Shown: in pieces, positions 17,239 to 26,616 of the stretch
Numbering within the stretch: position 1 is the stretch's first letter
How the letters are laid out: the number at the start of each line of letters is the position of its first letter
Translations under genes and position numbers: made by a program
The notes under the pieces: model-generated
What the model was told of the DNA's origin: nothing
Databases searched by the model: none
Seen by the model: only the letters and a program-made list of their open reading frames with translations
From: Cryptosporangium phraense
GTDB lineage: Bacteria; Actinomycetota; Actinomycetes; Mycobacteriales; Cryptosporangiaceae
Direction of reading: 5' to 3'
DNA length: 60,069 bases
NCBI RefSeq assembly: GCF_006912135.1
Contig: NZ_VIRS01000041.1
Location: 1 to 60,069 of the forward strand

Positions 17239-18162
17239 ATGGCGTCTCGCGTCCTGATCACCACCGACTACCTGAAGCCCGGGGACGAGGTCGACCAGTA
17301 CCTGCGTCGCCTCGGCCACGAGACCGTGCACGCGTCCGCCCCGCGCGATCTAGTCGCCGCCCTGAAAGGCATCGACGGCGCGCTGATCGGCCACGACCCG
17401 ATGACCGAGGACGTGCTCACCCGGGCCCCCTCGCTCCGGGCGATCGTGCGCACCGGCGTCGGTTACGACTCGGTCGACGTCGCGGCTGCGGCCAAGCTCG
17501 GCATCTCGGTCAGCAACCTGCCCGGCATCAACGCGAACGCGGTGGCCGAGTACACGATCGGACTGCTGCTCGTCGCCGCGCGGGGCCTCGTGCACAGCGC
17601 GGCCGGGGTCGCGGCCGGCCGCTGGCCGCGCGAGGACGGGAACGAACTGCGCGGCGCGACGCTCGGCCTGATCGGGTACGGCGCGGTGGCTCAGGCGGTG
17701 GTGCCGCTGGCCCGCGCGTTCGGCCTCCGGCTCCTCTGCACGACCAGCCGCCCCGACGTCCCCGAGGCCGTCCCCCTGGACGAACTCCTGGCCGCCTCCG
17801 ACTACGTGTCGGTCCACACCGCGCTCACCGACCGGACCCGGGGTCTGCTGAACGCGGCCGCGTTCCGCCGGATGAAGCCCACCGCGGTGCTGATCAACAC
17901 CGCCCGCGGCCCGATCGTCGACGAGCACGCGCTGATCGAGGCGGTCCGGTCGGGCGAGATCGCCGGGGCCGCGCTCGACGTCGTCGACGTGGAACCGCTG
18001 CCGGTCACCAGCCCGCTGCGGACCGTCGAGGAGATCGTCGTCTACTCCCACCTCGCCGGCCAGTCCGCGCAGGCCCGCCGGGCGGCCGGCATCGAGGGCG
18101 CCGCCGAGCTGGTGGCCGCCCTCAACGGCGCACCCCGCTTCGCGATCAGAAAGAAGCACTGA
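17239..18162 (+). CDS. D-isomer-specific 2-hydroxyacid dehydrogenase
   Basis: 307 residues from ATG 17239, chosen because GGGAGGAG at 17227-17234 stands just before it; an upstream GTG at 17209 would place this site inside the gene. The NAD motif is LGLIGYGAVAQAV. Catalytic residues are in NTARGPIVDE (Arg), the following EP pair and YSHLAGQS (His). It belongs to the SerA/phosphoglycerate-dehydrogenase-like group, but lacks an ACT domain. It is the first gene of the operon, overlapping the next start by one base. Expected: interconversion of a 2-hydroxy and a 2-oxo acid. Confidence 0.93.
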   Translation: MASRVLITTDYLKPGDEVDQYLRRLGHETVHASAPRDLVAALKGIDGALIGHDPMTEDVLTRAPSLRAIVRTGVGYDSVDVAAAAKLGISVSNLPGINANAVAEYTIGLLLVAARGLVHSAAGVAAGRWPREDGNELRGATLGLIGYGAVAQAVVPLARAFGLRLLCTTSRPDVPEAVPLDELLAASDYVSVHTALTDRTRGLLNAAAFRRMKPTAVLINTARGPIVDEHALIEAVRSGEIAGAALDVVDVEPLPVTSPLRTVEEIVVYSHLAGQSAQARRAAGIEGAAELVAALNGAPRFAIRKKH

Positions 18163-19523
18163 TGGACGAAATTCGAATCCTCACGCCCACCGGCATGCTC
18201 GGCGCCGGCTGGGACGAGGCCACGATCGAGCGCGGGCTGGCGCTCGGCGTCGACGTGATCACCGTCGACGCCGGGTCCACCGACTCCGGGCCCTACTACC
18301 TCGGGTCGGCGACCGCCAAAACCACCGCCAAGGCCGTGGCCCGTGACCTGCGCAGCCTGCTGCGGGCGGCGGCCCGGTCCGGTGCGCCGCTGATCGTCGG
18401 GTCGTGCGGCACCAGCGGAACCGACCGGGGCGTCGACTGGGTCGCCGGCCTCGTCGCCGAGATCCAGGCCGAGGAGGGGCTCGACCTCCCGGTCGCGCGC
18501 ATCTACAGCGAGCAGAACGCCGCCGACCTGAAGGAACACCTCGACGCCGGTCGCATCCACCCGCTGCCGCCGCTCGGCGAGCTGAAGGCCGAGACGCTGG
18601 AGAGCTGCGCGCACATCGTCGGGATGATGGGCCACGAGCCGATCGTCGAGGCGCTCGCGGCCGGGGCCCGGGTCGTGCTGGCCGGCCGCGCCACCGACAC
18701 CGCGCTCGCGGCCGCGTACCCGCTGATGAAGGGCGCACCGGCCGGTCCGAGCTGGCACGCGGCGAAGATCGTCGAGTGCGGCGGGCAGTGCACGACGAAC
18801 CCGCGCGGCGGAGGCGTCCACACCACGATCGACGCGACCGGGTTCACGATCGAGCCGCTCGCGGCCGACAGCGCCTGCACGCCGTACACGGTCGCCGCGC
18901 ACATGCTCTACGAGACCGTGAACCCGTTCGAGATGCGCGAGCCGGACGGCACGCTCGACGTCCGCGAGGCCACGTACACCGCGCTGGACGACCGGCGGGT
19001 CCGGGTCGAGGGCTCGCGGTTCCACCGGGCCGAGCAGCACACGATCAAGCTCGAGGGCTCCCGGGTCACCGGCTACGAGACGCTGTCGTTCAGCGCGATC
19101 CGCGACCCGCTGGTGCTGGCCGACGTCGACGCCTGGGCCGCCCTGTTACGCCACCACGTGACCGCGCGGGTGACCCAGACCCTGGGCCTGGCCGACGACG
19201 AGTACGCGTTCGACGTCCGGCTCTACGGGCACAACGCGGTGCTGGACGCGATCGAGCCGGAGACCGGGGCGCCGCGTGAGGTCGGCGTGATGCTGCTGGT
19301 CAACGCCCCCGACCAGGCCACCGCGACCGCGGTCGCGAAGGTCGCCAACACGCTTCTGCTGCACCTGCCCGCGGCCGCGATGGACCACCTGCCGAGCTTC
19401 GCGTTCGCGAGCTCGCCGGCCGAGGTCGAGCGGGGCGCGGCCTACGAGTTCGTGCTCAACCACGTCGTCGACAGCGTGACCCCCACTGCCCTGTTCCGCA
19501 TCGAGTACGGAGCCGTCCGATGA
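18162..19523 (+). CDS. Acyclic terpene utilization AtuA-family protein (DUF1446)
   Basis: 453 residues. It has the DUF1446 opening LTPTGMLGAGWDEATIERGL, VDAGSTDSGPYYLGS, the SCGTSGTDRG segment and the AGRATDTALAAAYPL segment. AtuA is needed for citronellol/geraniol use in Pseudomonas, yet family members are widespread in operons without terpene genes, and no reaction is established. Here the ATG overlaps the previous stop, and the next gene is DUF4387, its frequent partner. None of the other atu genes (acyl-CoA carboxylase subunits, hydratase) is present, so a terpene role is unlikely. Confidence 0.92.
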   Translation: MDEIRILTPTGMLGAGWDEATIERGLALGVDVITVDAGSTDSGPYYLGSATAKTTAKAVARDLRSLLRAAARSGAPLIVGSCGTSGTDRGVDWVAGLVAEIQAEEGLDLPVARIYSEQNAADLKEHLDAGRIHPLPPLGELKAETLESCAHIVGMMGHEPIVEALAAGARVVLAGRATDTALAAAYPLMKGAPAGPSWHAAKIVECGGQCTTNPRGGGVHTTIDATGFTIEPLAADSACTPYTVAAHMLYETVNPFEMREPDGTLDVREATYTALDDRRVRVEGSRFHRAEQHTIKLEGSRVTGYETLSFSAIRDPLVLADVDAWAALLRHHVTARVTQTLGLADDEYAFDVRLYGHNAVLDAIEPETGAPREVGVMLLVNAPDQATATAVAKVANTLLLHLPAAAMDHLPSFAFASSPAEVERGAAYEFVLNHVVDSVTPTALFRIEYGAVR

Positions 19524-19825
19524 CGACGATCAGCGACCTCGCGCTCGAGGTCCGTTCGAAGAACGCCGGCCCCTTCTGGGTGACGATGGAACTGTTCATG
19601 CGTGATGCCGACGGGTACCGAGCCGTGTCGTTCGTCGACGAGCGGATCGTCGCCGAGCTGTACCGGGTCGACCCGGGCACGATCCAGATCTTCCGGATCC
19701 CGTCGCTGAACATCGTCAAGATCTCGTTCCCGCGGCCGGTGTCCCAGGGCTCGCTCCGGGACCGGGACATGCACGCCGGTCAGCATCACGTCCCCTTGGC
19801 CCTGCTGGCGGTGCGCGGTGACTGA
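19520..19825 (+). CDS. DUF4387 family protein
   Basis: 101 residues. The sequence begins SDLALEVRSKNAGPFWVTMELFM and ends with ISFPRPVSQGSLRDRDMHAGQHHVPL, the conserved C-terminal signature of DUF4387. The family is nearly always encoded next to a DUF1446/AtuA gene and sometimes fused to it, which suggests that the two make one complex. It overlaps the AtuA gene by 4 bases and the FAD dehydrogenase by 8. No known reaction. Confidence 0.92.
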   Translation: MTTISDLALEVRSKNAGPFWVTMELFMRDADGYRAVSFVDERIVAELYRVDPGTIQIFRIPSLNIVKISFPRPVSQGSLRDRDMHAGQHHVPLALLAVRGD

Positions 19826-21458
19826 CGTCGACCTGATCGTGGTGGGGGCCGGGCTGGCCGGCCTGGTGGCCGCGGCCGAGGCGGCGGACGCCGGCCGGTC
19901 GGTGGTGCTGCTCGACCAGGAGGGCGAGCAGTCGCTCGGCGGCCAGGCGTTCTGGAGCCTGGGCGGGTTGTTCCTGGTGGACAGCCCGGAGCAGCGGCGG
20001 ATGGGGATCCGGGACTCCCGGGAGCTGGCCTGGCAGGACTGGCTGGGGTCGGCCCAGTTCGATCGCCCGGAGGACCGCTGGCCGCGGGCCTGGGCCGAGG
20101 CGTACGTCGACTTCGCCGCGGGGGAGAAGCGGGCCTGGCTGCGGGGGATGGGCCACCGGGTCTTCCCGCTGGTCGGCTGGGCCGAGCGGGGGGACGGGCG
20201 GGCCGAGGGGCACGGGAACTCGGTGCCGCGGTTCCACATCACCTGGGGGACCGGGCCGGGCGTGGTGGCGCCGTTCGCCCGCCGGGTGCGGGCGTCGTCG
20301 CGGATCCGGCTCGCGTTCCGGCACCGGGTCGACGGGCTCGTGGTCGAGGACGGGACCGTGGTGGGCGTGCACGGGGTGGTACTGGCGCCGGACCCGGCCG
20401 AACGGGGGCGGCCCACCTCACGGGTCACGGTCGAAGACTTCGAACTGAGGGCGCAGGCGGTGATCGTCACCAGCGGTGGCATCGGCGGGGACCACGACCT
20501 GGTCCGTCGCAACTGGCCGGCCCGGCTCGGGACACCGCCCCGGACGATGGTCTCCGGCGTGCCCGCGCACGTCGACGGACGGATGCTCGGCGTCACCGAG
20601 GCGGCCGGTGCGCGGGTGATCAACCCGGACCGGATGTGGCACTACGTCGAGGGCGTGCGGAACTGGGACCCGATCTGGGAGAACCACGGCATCCGGATCC
20701 TGCCCGGGCCGTCGTCACTCTGGCTCGACGCGACCGGCCGCCGTCTGCCCGCGCCGTACTTCCCCGGGTTCGACACGCTGGGGACGCTGCGCCACCTGCG
20801 GCAGACCGGCTACGACTACTCGTGGTTCGTGCTGACCCAGAAGATCATCGAGAAGGAGTTCGCGCTCTCCGGGTCGGAGCAGAACCCCGACCTGACCGGC
20901 AAGGACATCAAGCTCGTGCTCTCCCGGGTGCGGGGCGGGGCGCCGACGCCGGTGGAGGCGTTCAAGGCGCACGGGCCGGACTTCGTCGTCGCTGGCTCGC
21001 TGGCCGAGCTCGTCGCGGGCATGAACAAGATCGGCGAGGTCGAGCTCTCCGAGGACGCGCTGCGTGAGCTGATCGAGGCCCGCGACCGGGAGATCGACAA
21101 CCCGTTCAGCAAGGACGCGCAGATCACCGCGATCCGGGGTGCGCGCAACTACCGGGGCGACAAGCTCAGCCGCACGGTGGCGCCCCACAAGCTGCTGGAC
21201 CCGGCGGCCGGTCCGCTGATCGCCGTCCGGCTGAACATCATCTCGCGCAAGACGCTCGGCGGACTGGAGTCCGATCTCGACGGCCGCTGCCTGCGGGCGG
21301 ACGGGACGCCGTTCCCGGGCCTGTACGCGGCCGGCGAGGTCAACGGCTTCGGCGGCGGCGGAATGATGGGCTACAACGCGCTCGAGGGCACGTTCCTCGG
21401 CGGATGTCTGTTCTCCGGCCGGGTGGCCGGACGCGCGGCTGCGCGCGCCGTCAGCTGA
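19818..21458 (+). CDS. FAD-binding dehydrogenase (fumarate reductase/KsdD-like, Rv0785 type)
   Basis: 546 residues from GTG 19818. The dinucleotide motif VVGAGLAGLVAAAEAADAG is at residues about 8-26. The C-terminal FAD segment is GLYAAGEVNGFGGGGMMGYNALEGTFLGGCLFSGR. It is closest in layout to the Rv0785-type dehydrogenases of actinomycetes and to tricarballylate dehydrogenase TcuA in general fold. It would introduce or remove a double bond next to a carboxyl or keto group. It overlaps DUF4387 by 8 bases, so it is certainly in the operon. The GTG start is fixed by the FAD motif. Confidence 0.92.
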   Translation: MTDVDLIVVGAGLAGLVAAAEAADAGRSVVLLDQEGEQSLGGQAFWSLGGLFLVDSPEQRRMGIRDSRELAWQDWLGSAQFDRPEDRWPRAWAEAYVDFAAGEKRAWLRGMGHRVFPLVGWAERGDGRAEGHGNSVPRFHITWGTGPGVVAPFARRVRASSRIRLAFRHRVDGLVVEDGTVVGVHGVVLAPDPAERGRPTSRVTVEDFELRAQAVIVTSGGIGGDHDLVRRNWPARLGTPPRTMVSGVPAHVDGRMLGVTEAAGARVINPDRMWHYVEGVRNWDPIWENHGIRILPGPSSLWLDATGRRLPAPYFPGFDTLGTLRHLRQTGYDYSWFVLTQKIIEKEFALSGSEQNPDLTGKDIKLVLSRVRGGAPTPVEAFKAHGPDFVVAGSLAELVAGMNKIGEVELSEDALRELIEARDREIDNPFSKDAQITAIRGARNYRGDKLSRTVAPHKLLDPAAGPLIAVRLNIISRKTLGGLESDLDGRCLRADGTPFPGLYAAGEVNGFGGGGMMGYNALEGTFLGGCLFSGRVAGRAAARAVS

Positions 21459-21532
21459 CTGATTCAGCGGCGCGCCGTATTTCCCCTGGCGATGCCGGCG
21501 ACGGTGCCGGCGAGAACCCCCGAGGACTCATC

Positions 21533-22645
21533 ATGAAGAGGATCGCCTTAGTACCTCTCTCGCTCGCCGCCGCGCTCGCGCTCGCGGCCTGCGGCAGCAA
21601 CGCCGGTTCGACCTCGTCCGCCGATCCGACCGCGTCGGCCGACGTCGGTCAGGCGTCCGCCGTCACTCCGGTGGACGCCTCGACGCTCGCCGCCGCGCGG
21701 AAGGAGGGCGAGGTGCTGCTGTACACGAACAGCGAAGAGCAACAGATGACGCCGGTCATCAAGGCGTTCGAGGCGGCCAACCCCGGTATCCGGGTGCGCA
21801 GCCTGACGCTCGGCAACCAGGAGATGTTCCAGCGCTACCAGACCGAGGTGGCGTCCGGGGGGTCGACCGCCGACGTGGTCATGAGCAGCGACGCGGTGGG
21901 GTGGCTGTTGTTCATGCGCTCCGGTGGGGTTTTGAACTACCGGGATCCGAACTCGCCAAACTTGCCGGATTACGCCCTGCTCGGGCCGGGCGTGTACGCG
22001 TTCTCCGAGGACCCGGTCATCGCGGTCTTCAACAAGGCCGTGCTGCCCGAGGACAAGCAGCCGACGACGATGGCCGACCTGGCCAAGATGGCCCCGCAGC
22101 TCGACGGCAAGATCGGCGCCACCGCGATCAGCAACGTCATCCAGTTCGGCGCGACCAGCGCCTACCTGCAGAAGTACGGCGACACCGGCTGGAAGACGCT
22201 CGAGCAGATCGGGGCCCACGCCGGGCTGGAGTCCGACAACGGCCCGCTGGTGACCAAGCTCGCCCAGGGCCAGTACGCGGCCGCGTTCTTCGTCTCCGGC
22301 ACGGTGCGGGCGTTCATCGTCGACGACGTCGCCAAGGTCGTGAACTACCGGTACCTGAAGGACGGCACACCGCTGCTGCCCCGGGCCGCCGCGGTGACGT
22401 CGGCCGCGAAGCACCCGAACGCGGCGAAGGTGTGGCTGAACTGGCTGCTGTCGGTTCCCGGGCAGGAAGCCGCGTGCACCGGCGGGTTCACCCCATACCG
22501 CGACGGGGTCAAGTGCGACTTCGGACTGCCGCAGGTCAAGGCCATCGTCGGCGACCAGAACCTGATCATCGGGACGTTCGACGCGAAGCTCGCGACCGAG
22601 CAGCCGCAGATCGTCGCGCGCTTCAACAAGGCCTTCGGGCGATGA
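21533..22645 (+). CDS. ABC transporter substrate-binding lipoprotein (family 1, Fe3+/organic-anion type)
   Basis: 370 residues from ATG 21533. A signal peptide ends in the lipobox LAAC with Cys 20, so it is anchored to the membrane outer face. The mature protein reads EGEVLLYTNSEEQQMTPVIKAFEAANPGIRVR, typical of the FbpA/AfuA/PotD-like family 1 receptors, which bind iron, phosphonates, thiamine or small organic anions. The operon context (hydroxyacid and FAD dehydrogenases) favours an organic acid. GAGGAC at 21521 is the likely ribosome-binding site. The 75-base gap after the FAD gene could contain a secondary promoter. Confidence 0.93.
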   Translation: MKRIALVPLSLAAALALAACGSNAGSTSSADPTASADVGQASAVTPVDASTLAAARKEGEVLLYTNSEEQQMTPVIKAFEAANPGIRVRSLTLGNQEMFQRYQTEVASGGSTADVVMSSDAVGWLLFMRSGGVLNYRDPNSPNLPDYALLGPGVYAFSEDPVIAVFNKAVLPEDKQPTTMADLAKMAPQLDGKIGATAISNVIQFGATSAYLQKYGDTGWKTLEQIGAHAGLESDNGPLVTKLAQGQYAAAFFVSGTVRAFIVDDVAKVVNYRYLKDGTPLLPRAAAVTSAAKHPNAAKVWLNWLLSVPGQEAACTGGFTPYRDGVKCDFGLPQVKAIVGDQNLIIGTFDAKLATEQPQIVARFNKAFGR

Positions 22646-24342
22646 CGCTCGCTCTCCCGGCGGTGCGGCGGCCCTCGATCGGCTGGTACGTCGTCTGGGG
22701 ATCGACGCTGGTCGTCGTCGTGGGGCCGGTCGTGCCGATCCTGCTGGCTTCGCTGTGGTCGACGCCGCTGTACCGGTCGGGCGGTGGCTTCACGCTGGCC
22801 AACTACCGCAACCTGCTCACCGACTCGGCCTGGTGGGGAGCGGTCGGCAACAGCGCGCTGTTCGCGTCGCTGACCACCGTGCTCTCGGTGGTGCTCGGCG
22901 TCGGTGCGGCGGTGTTGCTGACCCGCACCAACGTGCCGTTCCGGCGGCTGCTGACCGGGGTGCTGATCCTGCCGGTGATGCTGCCCGGACTCGTGCTGAT
23001 CGTCGGCTGGATGGCGATGTGGGCGCCGTCCGGGTACGTCAGCTCGTGGCTGTCGTTGCACACGTTCCTCGCGTTCCCGGTCGACCTGTACACGGTGCCG
23101 GGCATGGCGCTGGTCGCGACGACCGTGGCCGCGCCGACCGTGTTCCTGTTCTGCCGCGGCTCGGTGCTGGCCATCGACCCGGCGCTCGAGGACGCCGCCC
23201 GGAGCGCCGGGGCCCGGCCGCTGCGGGCGCTGGTCTCGGTGACCGTGCCGCTGCTGCGTCCGGCCGTGTTGAACTCGGCGCTGCTGGTGTTCGCGGTGTC
23301 GTTCGAGGTGCTAGGGCTGCCGCTGATCCTCGGGTTCTCGAAGGACATCACGTTCGTCTCGACCTACCTGTACGGGCACTGGATCACCGCCGCGTCGCCC
23401 GACCAGGGGCTGGTGTCGGCCGGGGCGATGTTCCTGCTGGTGTGCGTCTCGGGGCTGCTGGTGCTGCGCAACCGGCTGCTGGGGGATCTGGCCCGCTACA
23501 CGGCGGTGACCGGGAAGGCGTCGGCCCGGCGCACGGTGGATCTCGGCGGCGTGCGCTGGGGGGTGTTCGCGGTCCTCGCGGGGGTGCTGGCCGTGCTCGT
23601 CGTCGTGCCGCTGGCCGGGGTCGCGCTGTCGGCGTTCACGTCGATCCTGACGCCGCTGGTCACGCCGTGGTCGGTGCTCACGCTCGACAACTTCTCGGCG
23701 ATCAGCGGGAACCCGATCTGGTCGGACTCGATCGTGAACAGCCTGCTGATCGCCGGGGTCGGCGGGCTGCTGGCCACGCTGGCGATCGCGGTGATCTCGG
23801 TGGTGGCCCACCGGTCGTCGTTCCGGTTCCGCGGGTCGTTGCAGCAGGCCGTGCTGTGGCCGCGGATGATGCCGGGGCTGGTCACCGGCATGGCGTTCTT
23901 CTGGTCGTTCGCGATCCTCGACCCGAGCGGTGCGGTCCGGGCGTCGCTCTGGGGCATCGGGCTCGCGTTCGCGGTGCGCAGCCTGGCGCTCGGCTACGGG
24001 GTGTTCTATCCGGCGCTGGCGGCGATCGGGCTCGACCTGGACCGGGCCGCCCGGACGTCGGGGGCCACCTGGTGGCAGGCGTCGGTCGGGGTCGCGCTGC
24101 GGCTGGCGGCGCCCGCGATGGCCGCGTGTTTCGTCCTGCTGTTCGTCTCGATGCTCAACGACGCCGACCCGGCCGTCTTTCTCGTCACCGACCGGACGCC
24201 GGTCATGGGCCTGACGATGCTGCAGCTCGCGGCCACCAGCACCGGCGGGGCGGTGGCCGCGTTCGGCGTGATCCAGATCGCGATCACGCTGGCCGTTCTC
24301 GGCGCCGGCCGACTCTTCCTGGGGGTGCGCGCGCATGCCTGA
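22642..24342 (+). CDS. ABC transporter permease, fused double-domain (FbpB type)
   Basis: 566 residues from ATG 22642, overlapping the receptor stop by 4 bases. Two homologous permease halves are joined, each with about six membrane helices. EAA loops are seen near DPALEDAARSAGARPLRALVSVTVPLLRPA in the first half and GLDLDRAARTSGATWWQASVGVALRLAAPA in the second. The double-length layout is the one used by FbpB/AfuB/ThiP. It passes the solute caught by the lipoprotein, driven by the ATPase that follows. Confidence 0.93.
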   Translation: MTLALPAVRRPSIGWYVVWGSTLVVVVGPVVPILLASLWSTPLYRSGGGFTLANYRNLLTDSAWWGAVGNSALFASLTTVLSVVLGVGAAVLLTRTNVPFRRLLTGVLILPVMLPGLVLIVGWMAMWAPSGYVSSWLSLHTFLAFPVDLYTVPGMALVATTVAAPTVFLFCRGSVLAIDPALEDAARSAGARPLRALVSVTVPLLRPAVLNSALLVFAVSFEVLGLPLILGFSKDITFVSTYLYGHWITAASPDQGLVSAGAMFLLVCVSGLLVLRNRLLGDLARYTAVTGKASARRTVDLGGVRWGVFAVLAGVLAVLVVVPLAGVALSAFTSILTPLVTPWSVLTLDNFSAISGNPIWSDSIVNSLLIAGVGGLLATLAIAVISVVAHRSSFRFRGSLQQAVLWPRMMPGLVTGMAFFWSFAILDPSGAVRASLWGIGLAFAVRSLALGYGVFYPALAAIGLDLDRAARTSGATWWQASVGVALRLAAPAMAACFVLLFVSMLNDADPAVFLVTDRTPVMGLTMLQLAATSTGGAVAAFGVIQIAITLAVLGAGRLFLGVRAHA

Positions 24343-25372
24343 TCTGACGCTGACTTCGGTGGCGAAGAGCTTCGGGTCCAACGCGGTCCTGCACGATCTC
24401 GACCTGCACGTCGACGAGGGCGAGTTCTTCACGCTGCTCGGCCCGAGCGGGTGCGGGAAGTCGACCACGCTGTGGTCGATCGCCGGCCTGCACTCGCCCG
24501 ACCGCGGCACGATCGCGTTCGGCGACCGGGTCGTGTTCGACGGCGGCCGGATCGACGTGCCGCCGGAGCGTCGCAATTGCGGGGTGGTGTTCCAGTCGTA
24601 CGCGGTCTGGCCGCATCTGTCGGTGCACGACAACGTCGGCTACCCGCTGAAGTTGCGGCGGGTGGGGCACGCCGCGCGCGCGGCCCGCGTCCGCGAAGTG
24701 CTCGACCTCGTCGAGCTGGGCGCCTACGAGAAGCGGTACCCGCACGAGCTGTCCGGAGGACAGCAGCAGCGCGTAGCGCTGGCCCGCGCGCTGGCCCACC
24801 AGCCGGACCTGCTCCTGCTCGACGAACCATTCTCCAATCTGGACGCCAAGCTGCGCGAACGCGCGCGCGAATGGCTGCGGGCGCTGCAGCAGCGGATCGG
24901 GGTGACCACGGTCTTCGTCACCCACGACCAGGACGAGGCGCTCTCGATGAGCGACCGTCTCCTGGTGATGGACCAGGGCCGGGTCCGCCAGATCGGGACG
25001 CCGGAGGAGGTCTACCGGATACCGGCCGACGAGTTCGTGGCCGACTTCGTCGGGACCGTCAACCTGCTGAGCGGGCGCGCGTCCGGCGGGCAGGTGTGGC
25101 TGGCCGGGCTGGGGCAGCCGCTGACCGTGCCGGGCGCCCCGGACGGAGAGGTGCGGCTGGGCGTTCGCCCGGAGCTGGTCGTCGTGCAGCCGGCGCCGGG
25201 GGCGGTGAACACGGTCGCGGCGAAAGTGCGGTCGCGGGCGTTCCTCGGAGACCACTACCGGTACGTGGTCGGACTCGGCGAGCAGGACCTGGTGGTCCAC
25301 TCGCTGGCTCCGGTGGAGCACGGGTCCGAGCTGACCGTGGAGGTGCCGCCGGGGGCGATCCGGGTGTTCTGA
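24335..25372 (+). CDS. ABC transporter ATP-binding protein (FbpC/PotA type)
   Basis: 345 residues, overlapping the permease by 8 bases. Walker A is GPSGCGKST, the signature is LSGGQQQR, Walker B LLLLDEPFSNLD, and the switch His is in VTHDQDEALSMSD. The C-terminal TOBE domain from about residue 240 reads VNLLSGRASGGQVWL and RLGVRPELVVVQPAPG. It ends the operon; two bases later lies the stop of the convergent lactate-monooxygenase-like gene, so any terminator must be inside the coding ends. Confidence 0.94.
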   Translation: MPDLTLTSVAKSFGSNAVLHDLDLHVDEGEFFTLLGPSGCGKSTTLWSIAGLHSPDRGTIAFGDRVVFDGGRIDVPPERRNCGVVFQSYAVWPHLSVHDNVGYPLKLRRVGHAARAARVREVLDLVELGAYEKRYPHELSGGQQQRVALARALAHQPDLLLLDEPFSNLDAKLRERAREWLRALQQRIGVTTVFVTHDQDEALSMSDRLLVMDQGRVRQIGTPEEVYRIPADEFVADFVGTVNLLSGRASGGQVWLAGLGQPLTVPGAPDGEVRLGVRPELVVVQPAPGAVNTVAAKVRSRAFLGDHYRYVVGLGEQDLVVHSLAPVEHGSELTVEVPPGAIRVF

Positions 25373-25373
25373 C

Positions 25374-26540
25374 TCAGCGGGTCGGGCGCAGCGCCTCCGG
25401 GGTGAGGTCGGCGATCGTCGGGTAGCCGTCGACGGCCATCGTCAGGTCGGCCTCGGCCAGCAGCGTGCGCAGCACGTGGACGATGCCGTCGACGCCGCCG
25501 AGCGCCAGCCCGTACGCGTAGGGGCGCCCCACGCCGACCGCGGTCGCCCCGAGCGCCAGCGCCTTCACCACGTCGGTACCGCTGCGCACTCCGGAGTCGA
25601 ACAGCACCGGGGTCCCGTCCGCCGCCTCGACCACGTCCGGCAGACAGTCCAGCGCGGGCAGCCCGCCGTTCGCCTGGCGTCCGCCGTGGTTGGAGCAGTA
25701 GATGCCGTCGACGCCGCCGTCGATCGCGCGTCGGACGTCGTCCGGGTGCTGAATGCCTTTGACGAGGAGCGGAAGCGACGTGAGCGAGCGCAACCAGGGC
25801 AGGTCGTCCCAGGTCAGCGGATTACCGAAGGACAGGGCCCAGTGCAGGATGGCCGCGTTGAGGTCCTCCTCCGGCGGCTTGGCCAATCGGGACCGGAAGA
25901 CCGGGTCGCCGAGGTAGTTCTGCAGGCAGTGGCCGCGGAGCTGCGGGAAGTTGGAGGTGCGCAGGTCACGGGGGCGCCAGCCGGTGATCCAGGTGTCGAG
26001 CGTGACGACGATGCCGGCGTAGCCGGCCTGCTCGGCGCGGCGGACGAGGCTCTCGGCGACCTCGCGGTCGGTCGGCGTGTAGAGCTGGAAGAAGCCGGGC
26101 GTGTCCCCGAACTCGGCGGCGACGTCCTCCAGCGGGTCCACCGACAGCGTCGACGCCACCATCGGGACGCCGGTGCGCGCGGCGGCCCGGGCGGTCGCGA
26201 GGTCGCCGTGGCCGTCCTGGGCACACAGCCCGATGACGCCGATCGGGGCCAGGAAGATCGGGGTCGGGTAGCGGCGGCCGAACAGCTCCACCGTCAGATC
26301 GCGCTGGGCCGCACCGACGAACATCCGAGGAATCAGCCCGTGCTTCGTGAACGCCGAGACGTTCGCGCGCTGGGTGTGCTCGTCGCCGGCGCCGCCGGCC
26401 ACGTACGACCAGATGCCGGGCGCGAGCGCGGACTCGGCGCGTTCTTCCAGCTCGGCGAAGGTCACCGGATAGGGCGGAAGAACGCCGGACAGGCCGGCGA
26501 AGTAGATCTCGTTCTGGTAGTTCCCGAACGGCGCAGACAT
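25374..26540 (-). CDS. Lactate 2-monooxygenase-like FMN-dependent alpha-hydroxyacid oxidase
   Basis: 388 residues. The N-terminus [25 protein letters not shown] is diagnostic of lactate 2-monooxygenases of actinomycetes. FMN-barrel motifs are [32 protein letters not shown] and [12 protein letters not shown], with the catalytic His in SNHGGR. The enzyme converts L-lactate and oxygen to acetate, CO2 and water; related members accept other 2-hydroxyacids. It is convergent with the organic-acid operon and divergent from the hybrid kinase gene (76-base gap between ATGs). Its place next to a hydroxyacid dehydrogenase operon may be functional. Confidence 0.9.
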   Translation of the reverse strand: MSAPFGNYQNEIYFAGLSGVLPPYPVTFAELEERAESALAPGIWSYVAGGAGDEHTQRANVSAFTKHGLIPRMFVGAAQRDLTVELFGRRYPTPIFLAPIGVIGLCAQDGHGDLATARAAARTGVPMVASTLSVDPLEDVAAEFGDTPGFFQLYTPTDREVAESLVRRAEQAGYAGIVVTLDTWITGWRPRDLRTSNFPQLRGHCLQNYLGDPVFRSRLAKPPEEDLNAAILHWALSFGNPLTWDDLPWLRSLTSLPLLVKGIQHPDDVRRAIDGGVDGIYCSNHGGRQANGGLPALDCLPDVVEAADGTPVLFDSGVRSGTDVVKALALGATAVGVGRPYAYGLALGGVDGIVHVLRTLLAEADLTMAVDGYPTIADLTPEALRPTR

Positions 26541-26616
26541 CGCTACAGCGTAGTCAGACGGCCGGGCCGATCGGCTCGTACGATTCGGTCATCGCGACGG
26601 CGGGCAGGTGACCGGT

